Positions 27,606 through 36,993 of a stretch of DNA of 64,000 bases are shown piece after piece (the stretch's first letter is position 1; each line of letters opens with the position of its first letter). The stretch comes from Reyranella aquatilis (GTDB lineage Bacteria > Pseudomonadota > Alphaproteobacteria > Reyranellales > Reyranellaceae): assembly GCF_020880995.1 (NCBI RefSeq), contig NZ_JAJISD010000007.1, forward strand, positions 124,001 to 188,000. The letters run 5' to 3'. A program made the position numbers and the translations under genes. The notes beneath the pieces were generated by a model. That model had not been told where the DNA came from and searched no databases. It saw only the letters and a list, made by a program, of their open reading frames with translations.

Positions 27606-30257
27606 TCAGTCAAGGCTCTTCGACGCGATTTCGAACACGTCCCGGGACAGGCCCTTCTCCGCCACGATCCGCGCCAGTTCGCGCTTCATCAGCGTCTGCC
27701 GTCCGGCGTCGTAGCGCCGCCACGACCCCAGCGGCGCGAGCAGGCGGGCCGCGACCTGCGGGTTGAACCGGTCGGTGGCCAGCACCTGGTCGGCGAGGAA
27801 GCGGTAGCCCGCCCCGCCGCCGGCATGGAACTGGACCGGGTTGCCCGAGGCGAATGCCCCGATCAGCGAATAGACGCGGTTCGGATTCTTCCGGTCGTAG
27901 GAAGGATGGTCGACCAATTGTTTCACCCGTTGGAGGGTGTCCCCGGTCGGCGTGCGCGCCTGGATGCCGAACCATTTGTCGAGAACCAGCGGTTCGCCCT
28001 TCCAGCGCTCATGGAAGGCTCCGAGCGCGGCATCTCCCTCCGCACCGCCCAGTTCGGCGAGCACGCCGAGGCCCGCGACCTGCTCGGTCATGTTCTTCGC
28101 GTTCTCGAAATATTCGACGGCCCGGCGCCGCGCGGCCTCGCCCTTGTCTGTCGAGAGATAGGAGAGCGCCGTGCTGCGCAGGCGGCGGCGGCCCACCTCC
28201 TCGGGCGAGAAGCGATAGGGACCGCTGCCATGGTTGGCGTCGTAGACCGAGCTCCATCGATCGGCGAGCTGCTGTGACAGCACGCCGCGTACGCGCTGCT
28301 GCGCGGCCCACATCCCCTCGATGTCGATCTCCGGCATGAGCTCGCCCAGGAAGGCGAGCCCCGGCAGGGTCACCGCGTCGGCAATGAAGGAGCGGTCGAG
28401 CCGCTGATCGTCGAGCGTGCGACGGATGGCATCGACGAAGAGGTCCGGCACGACCATCGGCTTGCCGGCCTTGCGCGCGGCAACCATGTCGAGGATCAGC
28501 CGGGCGCCGAGCTGCTGCCCGGCTTCCCAGCGCGCGAACGGATCGCTGTCGTGCGCCATGAGGAAGGTGAGTTCCTCCTCCGAACGCGGCGCCTGGAGTT
28601 TCACCGGCGCGGAGAAGCCGCGCAGCAGCGAGGCGACCGGCTTCTCGGGGACATCCTCGAAGACGAACACGTCGCGCGGATTGCGCACGTCGAGCACGCG
28701 CGTCGTGCCGCCCGCCGCCGCTTCGCCCGCGAGCTTCAGCGGCAGGTCCCGACCCGCACCGTCGAGCAGGCCGACCGACAGCGGAATGTGCATCGGCTTC
28801 TTGTCCGGCTGACCCGGCGTCCGCCGCAGGCTCTGGTCGACCGTCATCGTGTAGCGCCGCGCGGCCGCGTCGTAACGGCCCTCGACCTTGAGGTCCGGCG
28901 TGCCGGCCTGCGCATACCACAGGCGGAACTGCGCGAGATCGACGCCCGACGCGTCCTCCATCGCATTCGCGAAGTCGTCGCAGGTGACGGCCTGGCCGTC
29001 ATGACGCTGGAAATAGAGATCCATGCCCTTGCGGAAGCGCTCGGGCCCCAGCAGCGTGTGCATCATCCGCACCACCTCGGCACCCTTCTGGTACACGGTC
29101 GCGGTGTAGAAGTTGTTGATCTCGATGTAGGAGTCCGGCCGCACCGGATGGGCCATCGGCCCGGCATCCTCCGGGAACTGCGCGGCGCGCAGGCGGCGCA
29201 CGTCGTCGATGCGCGCATCCGCCGCCGAGCCCATGTCGGCGGAAAACTGCTGATCGCGCAGGACGGTCAGCCCCTCCTTCAGGGAAAGCTGGAACCAGTC
29301 GCGGCAGGTGACGCGGTTGCCCGTCCAGTTGTGGAAGTATTCATGGGCGATGACGGCTTCGATCGAATGATAGTCGAGGTCGGTCGCCGTTTCCGGATTG
29401 GCCAGCACGAGCTTCGAGTTGAAGACGTTCAGACCCTTGTTCTCCATCGCGCCCATGTTGAAGTCGTCGATGGCCACGATCATGAACGTGTCGAGATCGT
29501 ACTCGAGGCCATAGACGTCCTCGTCCCACTTCATCGACTTCTTGAGCGATTCCATGGCGTGATCGCAACGCGGCACGTCGCCCGGGCGAACGTAGATGCG
29601 CAACGTCACTTCCCGGCCGGAGCGGGTCGTGAACCGGTCCTCCAGGCAGTCGAGCGGCCCGGCGACCAGCGCGAACAGATACGAGGGCTTGGGAAACGGA
29701 TCCTCCCAGACGGCGAAGTGCCGGCCGCCGTCCAATTCGCCCCGCTCGACGAGGTTGCCGTTGGACAGGAGGACCGGCGCCAACGACTTCTCCGCGGTGA
29801 TGCGCGTCGTGTAGCGCGCCATCACGTCGGGCCGGTCGAGGAAATAGGTGATGCGTCGGAAGCCCTCCGCCTCGCATTGCGTGCAGAAGATGTCGCGCGA
29901 CTTGTACAGGCCCGTGAGCTCGGCATTGTCCTGCGGTCGCAGCCGTGTCGCGATTTCCAGCGTGAAGCGGTCCGGCACGGCTCGGATCGCGAGCGTCTCC
30001 GGAGTCGCCTCGTGCGCGGCCGCCCGGCCGTCGAGGGAAACGGAGAGGAGGTCCATCTTCTTGCCGTCGAGGACAAGATCGGCGGGCTTCGCGACCGCCG
30101 CCGGATTGCGGCGCACCGCCATGCGCGAGACGACTTTCGCGGAGTCCGCGAATAGCTCGACGACGAGATCGACGGTGTCGATCAGGAATGGCGGCGGCGT
30201 ATAGTCGTCGCGGCGGATCGTGCGGGGCGCGGCGGTCATGTCTTTGCTGATGTCCAT
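27606..30257 (-). CDS. pepN: Aminopeptidase N (M1 family)
   Basis: An 883-residue zinc aminopeptidase removing N-terminal residues from peptides in the cytosol. GAMEN (269-273) binds the free amino terminus. HEYFHNW places zinc ligands H305 and H309 and catalytic E306, with E328 in KEGLTV as third ligand. Length and the alpha-helical C-terminal half (ALSYLSTDKGEAARRRAVEYF, then NPNRVYSLIGAF near the end) match proteobacterial PepN. The ATG at 30257 is preceded by TGAGG; a second ATG at 30239 is possible. It is divergent from a lipoprotein gene over 179 bp with no marked site. Confidence 0.96.
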   Translation of the reverse strand: MDISKDMTAAPRTIRRDDYTPPPFLIDTVDLVVELFADSAKVVSRMAVRRNPAAVAKPADLVLDGKKMDLLSVSLDGRAAAHEATPETLAIRAVPDRFTLEIATRLRPQDNAELTGLYKSRDIFCTQCEAEGFRRITYFLDRPDVMARYTTRITAEKSLAPVLLSNGNLVERGELDGGRHFAVWEDPFPKPSYLFALVAGPLDCLEDRFTTRSGREVTLRIYVRPGDVPRCDHAMESLKKSMKWDEDVYGLEYDLDTFMIVAIDDFNMGAMENKGLNVFNSKLVLANPETATDLDYHSIEAVIAHEYFHNWTGNRVTCRDWFQLSLKEGLTVLRDQQFSADMGSAADARIDDVRRLRAAQFPEDAGPMAHPVRPDSYIEINNFYTATVYQKGAEVVRMMHTLLGPERFRKGMDLYFQRHDGQAVTCDDFANAMEDASGVDLAQFRLWYAQAGTPDLKVEGRYDAAARRYTMTVDQSLRRTPGQPDKKPMHIPLSVGLLDGAGRDLPLKLAGEAAAGGTTRVLDVRNPRDVFVFEDVPEKPVASLLRGFSAPVKLQAPRSEEELTFLMAHDSDPFARWEAGQQLGARLILDMVAARKAGKPMVVPDLFVDAIRRTLDDQRLDRSFIADAVTLPGLAFLGELMPEIDIEGMWAAQQRVRGVLSQQLADRWSSVYDANHGSGPYRFSPEEVGRRRLRSTALSYLSTDKGEAARRRAVEYFENAKNMTEQVAGLGVLAELGGAEGDAALGAFHERWKGEPLVLDKWFGIQARTPTGDTLQRVKQLVDHPSYDRKNPNRVYSLIGAFASGNPVQFHAGGGAGYRFLADQVLATDRFNPQVAARLLAPLGSWRRYDAGRQTLMKRELARIVAEKGLSRDVFEIASKSLD

Positions 30258-30436
30258 GAAAACCTCATACGCCAGCCTGGGACGGCGCGGAAATCGCGCT
30301 TGCCCCGGGTGACGACTCGCCGCAATCCTGCAGGACGGACGGTGCCGCTCCCTTGGGAATTGCCCTGCCGCTACCGGGCGCTTTGCCGCAAACCCGCCAC
30401 ATGGTCGCTTTACGCCAGTCAGCAGGCTTTTCTTCG

Positions 30437-30952
30437 ATGCGGATGACCCTTGGATTTCTGGCAACACGAACGCTCGGCGCCGGCATGGGCATGTTGCTCC
30501 TCTCGGGCTGCGAGGCGATGCGTGCCGATTTCGCGCGCCTCACCTCGCCTGCGCCCGCCGCCACCACCGCAGCACGCAAGCCTGCGCCGCCGCCCCCCGC
30601 ACGCCCCGCGAAGCCAGCCGGCGCGACAACGACAGCTGCCGCCGCGCCGCCCGCTCCCGCTTCCGCGCCTGACGCGCCCGTGGCCAATGTCCCTCCGCCC
30701 GTGCTCACCGGCTACCGCGAATCCGAACTTCGCGCGATGCTCGGGCCGCCGACCAGCGAGGAAGCTCGCCCGCCCGGCAAGCAGTGGCGCTACCGAAACG
30801 GCCAGTGCACCCTGGACATCCAGCTCTATCCGGATGTCGAAACCAAGCAGTACGGAACCCTCGCGTACAAGGTGAAGAGCGATGACGACACAGACGAAGG
30901 ACGACGGCTCTGTCTGGCCCAGCTCCAATCCCGCATACAGGGCCGACGCTGA
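30437..30952 (+). CDS. Lipoprotein with SmpA/OmlA-like C-terminal domain
   Basis: A 171-residue lipoprotein. The signal ends in the lipobox LLSGC (Cys about 28). An Ala/Pro linker of about 60 residues follows, long enough to cross part of the periplasm. The C-terminal region (SELRAMLGPPTSEEARPPGK, then QWRYRNGQCTLDIQLYP) has the 'L.ALLG.P....R..G....WQYR...C.LD..LY' pattern of small outer-membrane lipoproteins seen in alphaproteobacteria. Its last 71 nt are also the start of the response regulator gene in another frame, so it is probably the first gene of a lipoprotein-regulator-kinase operon. Confidence 0.7.
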   Translation: MRMTLGFLATRTLGAGMGMLLLSGCEAMRADFARLTSPAPAATTAARKPAPPPPARPAKPAGATTTAAAAPPAPASAPDAPVANVPPPVLTGYRESELRAMLGPPTSEEARPPGKQWRYRNGQCTLDIQLYPDVETKQYGTLAYKVKSDDDTDEGRRLCLAQLQSRIQGRR

Positions 30953-31679
30953 GATCGAGAGCGGCCGGCGGGTCCGCATCGCCTTCGTGGAAGACGATGA
31001 CGATTTCCGCGAGGTCGCGAGCGGCGAGCTGGGCGACCATGGCTTCGACGTCGCCGCCTTCCGCGACGGCACCGGCCTGGTCGAATTCCTGGAGTCGGCG
31101 GGCGACATCGAGATCATCGTCCTCGACTGGGGCCTGCCGCGCGTCTCGGGCATCGACCTGCTGCCGAAGCTGCGGCGGGCGGGCATCAACCTCCCGGTCG
31201 TGTTCCTGACGGGACACAGCGAACCCAACTACGAGCAGCTCGCGCTCGACCGCGGCGCCATCGACTTCGTCGACAAGTCGCGCGGCGTGCCGATCCTCGC
31301 GCGCCGCCTGCGGCTGATCGCCGACCGTGCCGAGAAGCCGATGTCGGCGGACGGCGAAGGCAACTTCCATTGCGGCCGACTGCTGCTGAAGCCTGCGGTG
31401 AGCCGCGCCTTCTGGGACGAAACCGACCTCAACCTCACCGTCACCGAGTTCAAGATCGTCCACACGCTCGCCGCCAACATCGGCAGCTACGTGAGCTACC
31501 GCGCGGTCTACGACTGCATGCACTATGTCGGCTTCATCGCGGGCAGCGGCGAGAACGGCTACCGGACAAACGTCCGCTCCTGCATCAAGCGCATCCGCAA
31601 CAAGTTCCGCGCCATTGATCCCGAGTTCAGCGAGATCGAGAACTACCAGTCGTTCGGATACCGCTGGGGGAAGGAATAG
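30882..31679 (+). CDS. OmpR-family response regulator
   Basis: A 265-residue two-component regulator. The receiver domain starts at about residue 31 (VRIAFVEDDDDFREV) with the acidic pocket at E37-D40, phospho-acceptor D82 (VLDWGLPR), T110 and K132. The C-terminal winged helix (about 150-263: LTVTEFKIVHTLAANIGSYV, YRTNVRSCIKRIRNKF, FGYRWG) binds DNA. No other start codon occurs before the receiver core, so the ATG at 30882, inside the lipoprotein gene, appears obligatory. The kinase gene follows after 7 bp. Confidence 0.93.
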   Translation: MTTQTKDDGSVWPSSNPAYRADAEIESGRRVRIAFVEDDDDFREVASGELGDHGFDVAAFRDGTGLVEFLESAGDIEIIVLDWGLPRVSGIDLLPKLRRAGINLPVVFLTGHSEPNYEQLALDRGAIDFVDKSRGVPILARRLRLIADRAEKPMSADGEGNFHCGRLLLKPAVSRAFWDETDLNLTVTEFKIVHTLAANIGSYVSYRAVYDCMHYVGFIAGSGENGYRTNVRSCIKRIRNKFRAIDPEFSEIENYQSFGYRWGKE

Positions 31680-31686
31680 CGCTCCG

Positions 31687-33183
31687 GTGCTGCGCCGCCT
31701 CGCCGCCTCGCTGACGCTGAAGCTGGCGGCGCTGATCGGATTGTTCGTAGCACTGCCGATCGTGCTCTACGGGCAGTTCGAGAGCGCCGACAGCCAGATG
31801 CAGGCCCTGGTGACGCGCGCCATCCAGGACCGCAGCGCGCTGATCGCCGAGGCGCTCGCGCCGGTGCTGCGCGAGACCGACCCGTCCGAGCCGATGAACC
31901 TCAACCGCGAGCTCGCCAAGTATGCGAGCAGCGGCACGGTGCTGAAGCTGATGTTCCAGCCGCCGGCGGCACGCTCGGCCGGCCGCTTCTTTCTCGTCGC
32001 GTCGGCGCCGCCGCTCGGGCCGGAAGCGGTGACGGCCGAGCTGGAGGAGCTGGGCCAGCGTGGCATCCTGCTGCGCCTGTCGGAGGCCTGCACCTGGAAC
32101 GCATCCGACGAGATGCGCTACAGCCGCGCCGACGGGACGGTCGAGCTGCTGACCTCGATCATCCCGATCCGCGCCCGCGGCAACTGCTGGATCCTGACGA
32201 CCACGCATGTCGCCTCCGAGTTTCTCGACACCTCGATCGGCCGCCCCTACTGGCAGACGCGCGAAATCCGGATCGCCGCCGCGATCTATCTGGTCGGCGC
32301 GCTGCTCGCTGTGCTGGTCGTGCTCGGCATCCGTCTCAGCCTGCGCCGCTTCCGCAACGTCGCCGACGAGATCGCCCTGGGCCGCGCCGTGGACGCGACC
32401 TTCGTGGAGCGCAACACCGTGCCCGAACTGTCGGGCGTGGCGCGCGACTTCGATCGGCTGGTCCACGAACTACGCCGCGTGTCGCGCGAGATCCGCCAGT
32501 CCGCCGAGGACAACGCCCACTCGTTCAAGACGCCGCTTGCCGCCGTGCAGTCGGCCCTGAGCCCGGTGAAGCGCGCCGTGCCCGAGCAGGACCAGCGGGC
32601 CCGGCGTGCGCTCGAGATCATCGACTCCTCGCTCGCCCGCCTGCTCGGCCTGGTGAACGCCGCGCAGCGTCACGACATGGGAACCGCCGACCTGATCGAC
32701 GCGCCGCGCGTGCCGACCGACCTCGCGCCACTTGTCGAAGATGCGGCCCGTCATTTCCGCGAGATCCTCGCGACTCGCGAGATCGGATTGACGGTGAAAC
32801 TCGACCGCGGCGCGGTCGTTCGGACAGCGGCCGGGATGATGGAGATCGTCCTGCAGAACGTGCTGGAGAACGCCATCAGCTTCTCGTCTGCGGGCAAGAG
32901 TATCGCCGTTTCGCTGCGCGTCTTCCCCGATGCCGTCGAACTCATCGTCGAAGACGAGGGACCCGGAATCGATCCCGAGAAGATCGACAGCGTCTTCCAA
33001 CGCTACTTCTCTTTGCGCCCCGAGGATGGCATAGGCAGCGACCGTGCCGTCGAGCATTCGGGCCTCGGCCTCTGGATCGTGCGGCGCAACGTCGAGGCCT
33101 TGGGCGGCCAGGTGATGGCCGCCAATCGCCCCGGCGGCGGTCTGTCGATCAGGGTTCGGTTGCCCCGCGCCGTCATCCACTAG
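31687..33183 (+). CDS. Sensor histidine kinase with PhoQ-like H box
   Basis: A 498-residue inner-membrane kinase. TM1 is at about 8-28, a periplasmic sensor domain of about 165 residues follows (with C135 and C167 positioned for a disulphide), and TM2 is at about 196-214. A HAMP-like linker leads to the H box DNAHSFKTPLAAVQSAL with H278. The kinase domain has N391/N395, DEGPGI (423-428) and HSGLGLWIV (458-465). The HSxKTPL form recalls PhoQ rather than the usual HELRTPL. GTG at 31687 is the likely start, with AAGGA about 14 nt upstream. It pairs with the preceding regulator. The stimulus is not evident. Confidence 0.93.
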   Translation: MLRRLAASLTLKLAALIGLFVALPIVLYGQFESADSQMQALVTRAIQDRSALIAEALAPVLRETDPSEPMNLNRELAKYASSGTVLKLMFQPPAARSAGRFFLVASAPPLGPEAVTAELEELGQRGILLRLSEACTWNASDEMRYSRADGTVELLTSIIPIRARGNCWILTTTHVASEFLDTSIGRPYWQTREIRIAAAIYLVGALLAVLVVLGIRLSLRRFRNVADEIALGRAVDATFVERNTVPELSGVARDFDRLVHELRRVSREIRQSAEDNAHSFKTPLAAVQSALSPVKRAVPEQDQRARRALEIIDSSLARLLGLVNAAQRHDMGTADLIDAPRVPTDLAPLVEDAARHFREILATREIGLTVKLDRGAVVRTAAGMMEIVLQNVLENAISFSSAGKSIAVSLRVFPDAVELIVEDEGPGIDPEKIDSVFQRYFSLRPEDGIGSDRAVEHSGLGLWIVRRNVEALGGQVMAANRPGGGLSIRVRLPRAVIH

Positions 33184-33206
33184 TTGCCGTCGAAAGGTGA
33201 GAGATC

Positions 33207-34046
33207 ATGAGCGCCGTCACCGCAGCCAAGAGAGTGAGCACGCCGCAGATCCGCGCCCGCAAGGGCGGTGAGCCGATCGTCTGCCTCACCGCCTACACCA
33301 CGCAGATGGCGCGCTGGCTCGACCCGCATGTCGACCTGCTGCTGGTCGGCGATTCGCTGGGCATGGTCGTCTATGGCTTCGACAGCACCCTGCCGGTCAC
33401 GCTCGACATGATGATCGCCCACGGCTCGGCCGTGATGCGCGGCGCCGCACATGCCTGCGTGATCGTCGACCTGCCGTTCGGCAGCTACCAGGCCAGCCCC
33501 GAGCAGGCGTTCCACAGCGCGGCGCGTATCATGTCCGAGACCGGAGCCAGTGGCGTGAAGCTGGAGGGCGGCGAGGTTATGGCCGAGACGGTGCGCTACC
33601 TCGTCCAGCGCGGCATCCCCGTCTGCGCCCATGTCGGGCTGATGCCGCAGGCGGTGAACGTGGCCGGCGGCTTCAAGGCGACCGGCCGCTCCGATGAGGA
33701 AGCCCGCCAAGTGACGCGCGACGCCGAGGCGATGGCCGAGGCCGGCGCCTTTGCGGTGGTGCTGGAAGGCACGCTGGAGCCGGTGGCCGCCGCAATCACC
33801 CGGTCGGTCTCCATCCCGACCATCGGCATCGGCGCCTCGCCCGCCTGCGACGGGCAGATCCTGGTGTCGGAGGACGTGTTCGGCCTGTTCAGCGATTTCA
33901 CCCCGCGGTTCGTGAAGCGCTACGCGGATCTTGGAGGGAAAATCTCCGAGGCCGCGGCCGCCTATTCAGCCGACGTGAAGGCGCGTCGTTTTCCCGCAAT
34001 GGAGCATTGCTTCCTGCCCAAATCCGGTGGTCAATCCCGTCCCTGA
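33207..34046 (+). CDS. panB: 3-methyl-2-oxobutanoate hydroxymethyltransferase (ketopantoate hydroxymethyltransferase)
   Basis: A 279-residue enzyme that adds a hydroxymethyl group from methylene-tetrahydrofolate to 2-oxoisovalerate, first step of pantothenate synthesis. [40 protein letters not shown] and [14 protein letters not shown] are highly conserved; VKLEGG and VLEGTLEP hold the catalytic Lys and Glu, and [20 protein letters not shown] closes the barrel. GGTGAGAGATC precedes the ATG. It starts 23 bp after the kinase gene and a GMC oxidoreductase follows 16 bp later. No panC is beside it. Confidence 0.97.
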   Translation: MSAVTAAKRVSTPQIRARKGGEPIVCLTAYTTQMARWLDPHVDLLLVGDSLGMVVYGFDSTLPVTLDMMIAHGSAVMRGAAHACVIVDLPFGSYQASPEQAFHSAARIMSETGASGVKLEGGEVMAETVRYLVQRGIPVCAHVGLMPQAVNVAGGFKATGRSDEEARQVTRDAEAMAEAGAFAVVLEGTLEPVAAAITRSVSIPTIGIGASPACDGQILVSEDVFGLFSDFTPRFVKRYADLGGKISEAAAAYSADVKARRFPAMEHCFLPKSGGQSRP

Positions 34047-34062
34047 GGGAGGAAGCGACCGG

Positions 34063-35703
34063 ATGGAGAGTTTCGACTACGTGATCGTGGGGGCCGGCTC
34101 GGCGGGCAGTGTGCTGGCCAGCCGGTTGAGCGAGGATCCCAACGTCACGGTTTGCGTGCTCGAAGCCGGTCCGCGCGACTGGCATCCCTTCATCCATATC
34201 CCGGCCGGCTTCATGTACACGCTGGTCGATCCCAAGGTGAACTGGCTCTACAAGTCCGAGCCCAGCGAATGGACCGGCGGCCGGGCGATCGCCGCCCCGC
34301 GGGGCAAGACCCTCGGCGGCTCGAGCTCGATCAACGGCCATATCTACAATCGCGGCCAGCGGCTCGACTTCGACGGTTGGGCCCAGCGTGGCAATCGCGG
34401 TTGGGGCTATTCCGACGTGCTTCCCTATTTCCGCCGCAGCGAGAACCGCTTGGCGGGCGACGCCGATGCCACCTTCCGCGGTAGCGACGGCAACCTGCCG
34501 ATCACCGATCTCGAATGGCGCGATCCCCTGTGCGAGGCCTTTATCGAAGGCGCGGTGGAACAGGGCATCCCGCGCAATTCCGACTATAACGGCACGACCC
34601 AGGCAGGCGTGAGCTACGTCCAGCGCATCATCAGGAATGGCCGCCGCGTCAGCGCCGCGCGAGGCTATCTGCATCCCGCGATGTCGCGGGCCAACCTCAC
34701 GGTGCGCACCCACGCGCATGCGACATCGGTCGTGCTCGACGGCAAGCGCGCGGTCGGCGTGCGTTATCTCAAGGGCGGCCGCGGCGGCAAGGCGATGGAA
34801 GTCCGCGCCCGGAAGGAAGTGATCCTGAGCGGCGGCACGGTGAACTCGCCGCAGCTGCTGCAGCTCTCGGGCATCGGTCCGGCGCCGCTGCTGAAGTCGC
34901 TCGGCATCGAGGTGAAGCATGAACTGGCGGGCGTCGGCGAGAACCTGCGCGACCATTACGCGCCGCGCTTCGTCGCCCGCGTCAAGAACGCGGTCAGCAT
35001 CAACGAGCGCTCGAAGGGCCTGCGCCTGGCCGGCGAGGTCCTGAAATACGTCACCACGCGCAAGGGCCTGCTGACGCTCAATCCGACGCTCATCTACGTC
35101 TTCTGGAAGTCCGACGAGAGCATCGAGAACTACGACCTGCAGCTCACCTTCACGCCTGCCAGCTACAAGGAGGGCGTCCAGTCGACGCTCGACGACTTCC
35201 CCGGCATGACCATCGCCTCGTGGCAGCAGCGTCCCGATTCGATCGGCTATGTCCGCTCCCGCTCCGCCGACCCGTTCGAGCATCCCGTCATCCAGCCGAA
35301 CTATCTCGGCGCCGAGAGCGATCGGCGCGTGCTGCTGGCCGGCATGAAGCTGGCCCGGCGGCTGCTGGGCTCGAAGGCGCTCAGCAAGTACTACGATCGC
35401 GAGGAGTTCCCCGGCTCGGAGAAGCAGTCGGACGCCGACCTGCTGCAGGCCGCCAAGGAACGGGGCACCACGACGTTCCATCTGATGGGTAGCTGCCGCA
35501 TGGCGCCGGACAACGATCCGACCGCCGTCGTCGACGACCAGCTGCGCGTGCGCGGCCTCGACGGGCTGCGCGTGGTCGACGCCTCGATCATGCCGACCAT
35601 GCCGTCGGCGAACCTCAATGCCTCCGTGCTGATGATCGCCGAGAAGGCGGCCGACATGATCCGCGGCAAGCCGCCGCTCGAGGCCACGGTGCTGAAGGAC
35701 TGA
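34063..35703 (+). CDS. GMC-family FAD oxidoreductase (choline dehydrogenase-like)
   Basis: A 546-residue flavoenzyme. The ATG at 34063 follows GGGAGGAAG. FDYVIVGAGSAGSVLASRLS is the FAD motif, GKTLGGSSSINGHIYNRGQ is GMC signature 1 and LSGGTVNSPQLLQLSGIGP is signature 2. Near the C-terminus are TTFHLMGSCRMA and MPSANLNASVLMIAEKAADM, holding the active-site His and Asn. It is closer to BetA/alcohol dehydrogenase members than the GMC gene at 25471. It is sandwiched between panB and an esterase whose start overlaps its stop (TGATG), so the oxidoreductase and esterase probably act on the same class of compound. Confidence 0.93.
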   Translation: MESFDYVIVGAGSAGSVLASRLSEDPNVTVCVLEAGPRDWHPFIHIPAGFMYTLVDPKVNWLYKSEPSEWTGGRAIAAPRGKTLGGSSSINGHIYNRGQRLDFDGWAQRGNRGWGYSDVLPYFRRSENRLAGDADATFRGSDGNLPITDLEWRDPLCEAFIEGAVEQGIPRNSDYNGTTQAGVSYVQRIIRNGRRVSAARGYLHPAMSRANLTVRTHAHATSVVLDGKRAVGVRYLKGGRGGKAMEVRARKEVILSGGTVNSPQLLQLSGIGPAPLLKSLGIEVKHELAGVGENLRDHYAPRFVARVKNAVSINERSKGLRLAGEVLKYVTTRKGLLTLNPTLIYVFWKSDESIENYDLQLTFTPASYKEGVQSTLDDFPGMTIASWQQRPDSIGYVRSRSADPFEHPVIQPNYLGAESDRRVLLAGMKLARRLLGSKALSKYYDREEFPGSEKQSDADLLQAAKERGTTTFHLMGSCRMAPDNDPTAVVDDQLRVRGLDGLRVVDASIMPTMPSANLNASVLMIAEKAADMIRGKPPLEATVLKD

Positions 35704-36797
35704 TGGCCGACGAGGCCGCCGTCGAGGTGATCTCTGCGCTGGTGCCGGCGACTCTGCGCGCCCTGAACGCCATCGAGTTCGCATCGCGTCATCTCTCCCC
35801 CGCCACCCTGCCGCAGGTCATCGAGGCCCTCGCCAAGCGCACCGACGATCTCGGCCCCGCCCTGGCCGCCTCGCGCGCTCTGGACTGGCCGGGCCGCCTG
35901 GCGCCGGTGCGCCATCATCTGGAGCGCGCGGCGGAGCAGGCGCAAGAAACGCTTGCCGGCCTGATGGCCGCGCCGGACGCGCCGCAACCCATCGTAGCCG
36001 CGTACCGTACCCTGCGCGGCTACCCGCGGGCCTGCGAGGCGCTCTATCCGCTGACCCCTTTCCTCAAGCCGGTCAGTCACTTCTTTCTCGAACAGGCCGC
36101 GCGCGGCGACACCGAGCTGCAGGCGCGGCTCGCGGCCGCCGATCCGGCGCGCGAAGGCGTGGGCTTCATGCATATCGCCGGCCCGGCGGGCACGCGCGGC
36201 GCCTTTTCGCTCTACGTTCCCGAATACTACGACGCGGCCAAAAGCTGGCCGCTGGTCGTGGCGTTGCATGGCGGCAGCGGCAATGGCGGCGCCTTCCTGT
36301 GGAGCTGGGTCCGGGAAGCACGCACGCGCGGCTTCATTGTGCTGGCGCCCACGGCGTCGGGCAGTACGTGGTCGCTCATGGAACCGGAGATCGACGGGCC
36401 ACGCATCGACCGCATGGCAGCGGACGTGGCCAACGACTGGAACATCGACACCGGACGCCAGCTGCTGACCGGCATGAGCGACGGCGGCACCTTCACCTAC
36501 GTCGTCGGCCTGCGCGGCGATTGCCGCTTCACCCATCTCGCGCCGGTCGCCGCCAGCTTCCATCCGATGCTGATGACCTTCGCCGATGCCGAGCGCCTGC
36601 GCGGCCTGCCCATCCACATCGTCCACGGCACGCAAGACTGGATGTTTCCGCCCGAGATGGCGCAGGGCGCGCAGCGTGCTCTGGAACAGGCGGGAGCCGA
36701 TGTCACCTATCGCGAGATCGCCGACCTCTCGCACACCTATCCACGCGACGAGAATCCACGGATCCTCGACTGGTTCCTGTCGCCATCCTCATCCTGA
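35703..36797 (+). CDS. Alpha/beta hydrolase (phospholipase/carboxylesterase or PHB-depolymerase-like)
   Basis: A 364-residue hydrolase. The first 150 residues are helical and specific to this subgroup. The hydrolase core starts at AFSLYVPEYYDAAKSWPLVV, with oxyanion-hole LHGGSGNGG, nucleophile Ser in LLTGMSDGGTFTY (G-x-S-D-G), Asp in VHGTQDWMFP and His in DLSHTYP. The ATG overlaps the stop of the GMC gene. The last codons and the stop lie inside a dispersed inverted repeat (36787 onward), so the SSS tail may be repeat-derived. The substrate is unknown. Confidence 0.85.
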   Translation: MADEAAVEVISALVPATLRALNAIEFASRHLSPATLPQVIEALAKRTDDLGPALAASRALDWPGRLAPVRHHLERAAEQAQETLAGLMAAPDAPQPIVAAYRTLRGYPRACEALYPLTPFLKPVSHFFLEQAARGDTELQARLAAADPAREGVGFMHIAGPAGTRGAFSLYVPEYYDAAKSWPLVVALHGGSGNGGAFLWSWVREARTRGFIVLAPTASGSTWSLMEPEIDGPRIDRMAADVANDWNIDTGRQLLTGMSDGGTFTYVVGLRGDCRFTHLAPVAASFHPMLMTFADAERLRGLPIHIVHGTQDWMFPPEMAQGAQRALEQAGADVTYREIADLSHTYPRDENPRILDWFLSPSSS

Positions 36798-36896
36798 GGA
36801 GGCCACGGAGTGGCCGTCTCGAAGGATGGGCAACAGGCAAGGTGCGCGTTCCCACCCTTCGAGACGCATCGCTGCGCGATGCTCCTCAGGGTGAGG
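36787..36896. repeat. REP-like inverted repeat element (CTCATCCTGAGGAG / CGTCTCGAAGG family)
   Basis: The left arm 36787-36830 and right arm 36851-36896 are imperfect reverse complements of 44-46 nt, sharing CCTCA.CCTGAGGAG at the outer ends and GTCTCGAAGG.TGGG at the inner ends. Each arm has its own small hairpin (GGCCACGGAGTGGCC; GCATCGCTGCGCGATGC). A truncated third copy of the outer motif, CTCAGGATGAGG, is at 36952-36963. It fills the gap between two convergent genes and can fold into one long stem. Similar repeats are common in alphaproteobacterial genomes. Confidence 0.8.
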
Positions 36897-36993
36897 TCAT
36901 AGGGGCTTTTCATAGCCCGTTGTTTTCGCTGCATTCATTCCCGGCCCGGCTCTCAGGATGAGGTTGTGCGGCGGAACCTGAAGCAGGCAGATC

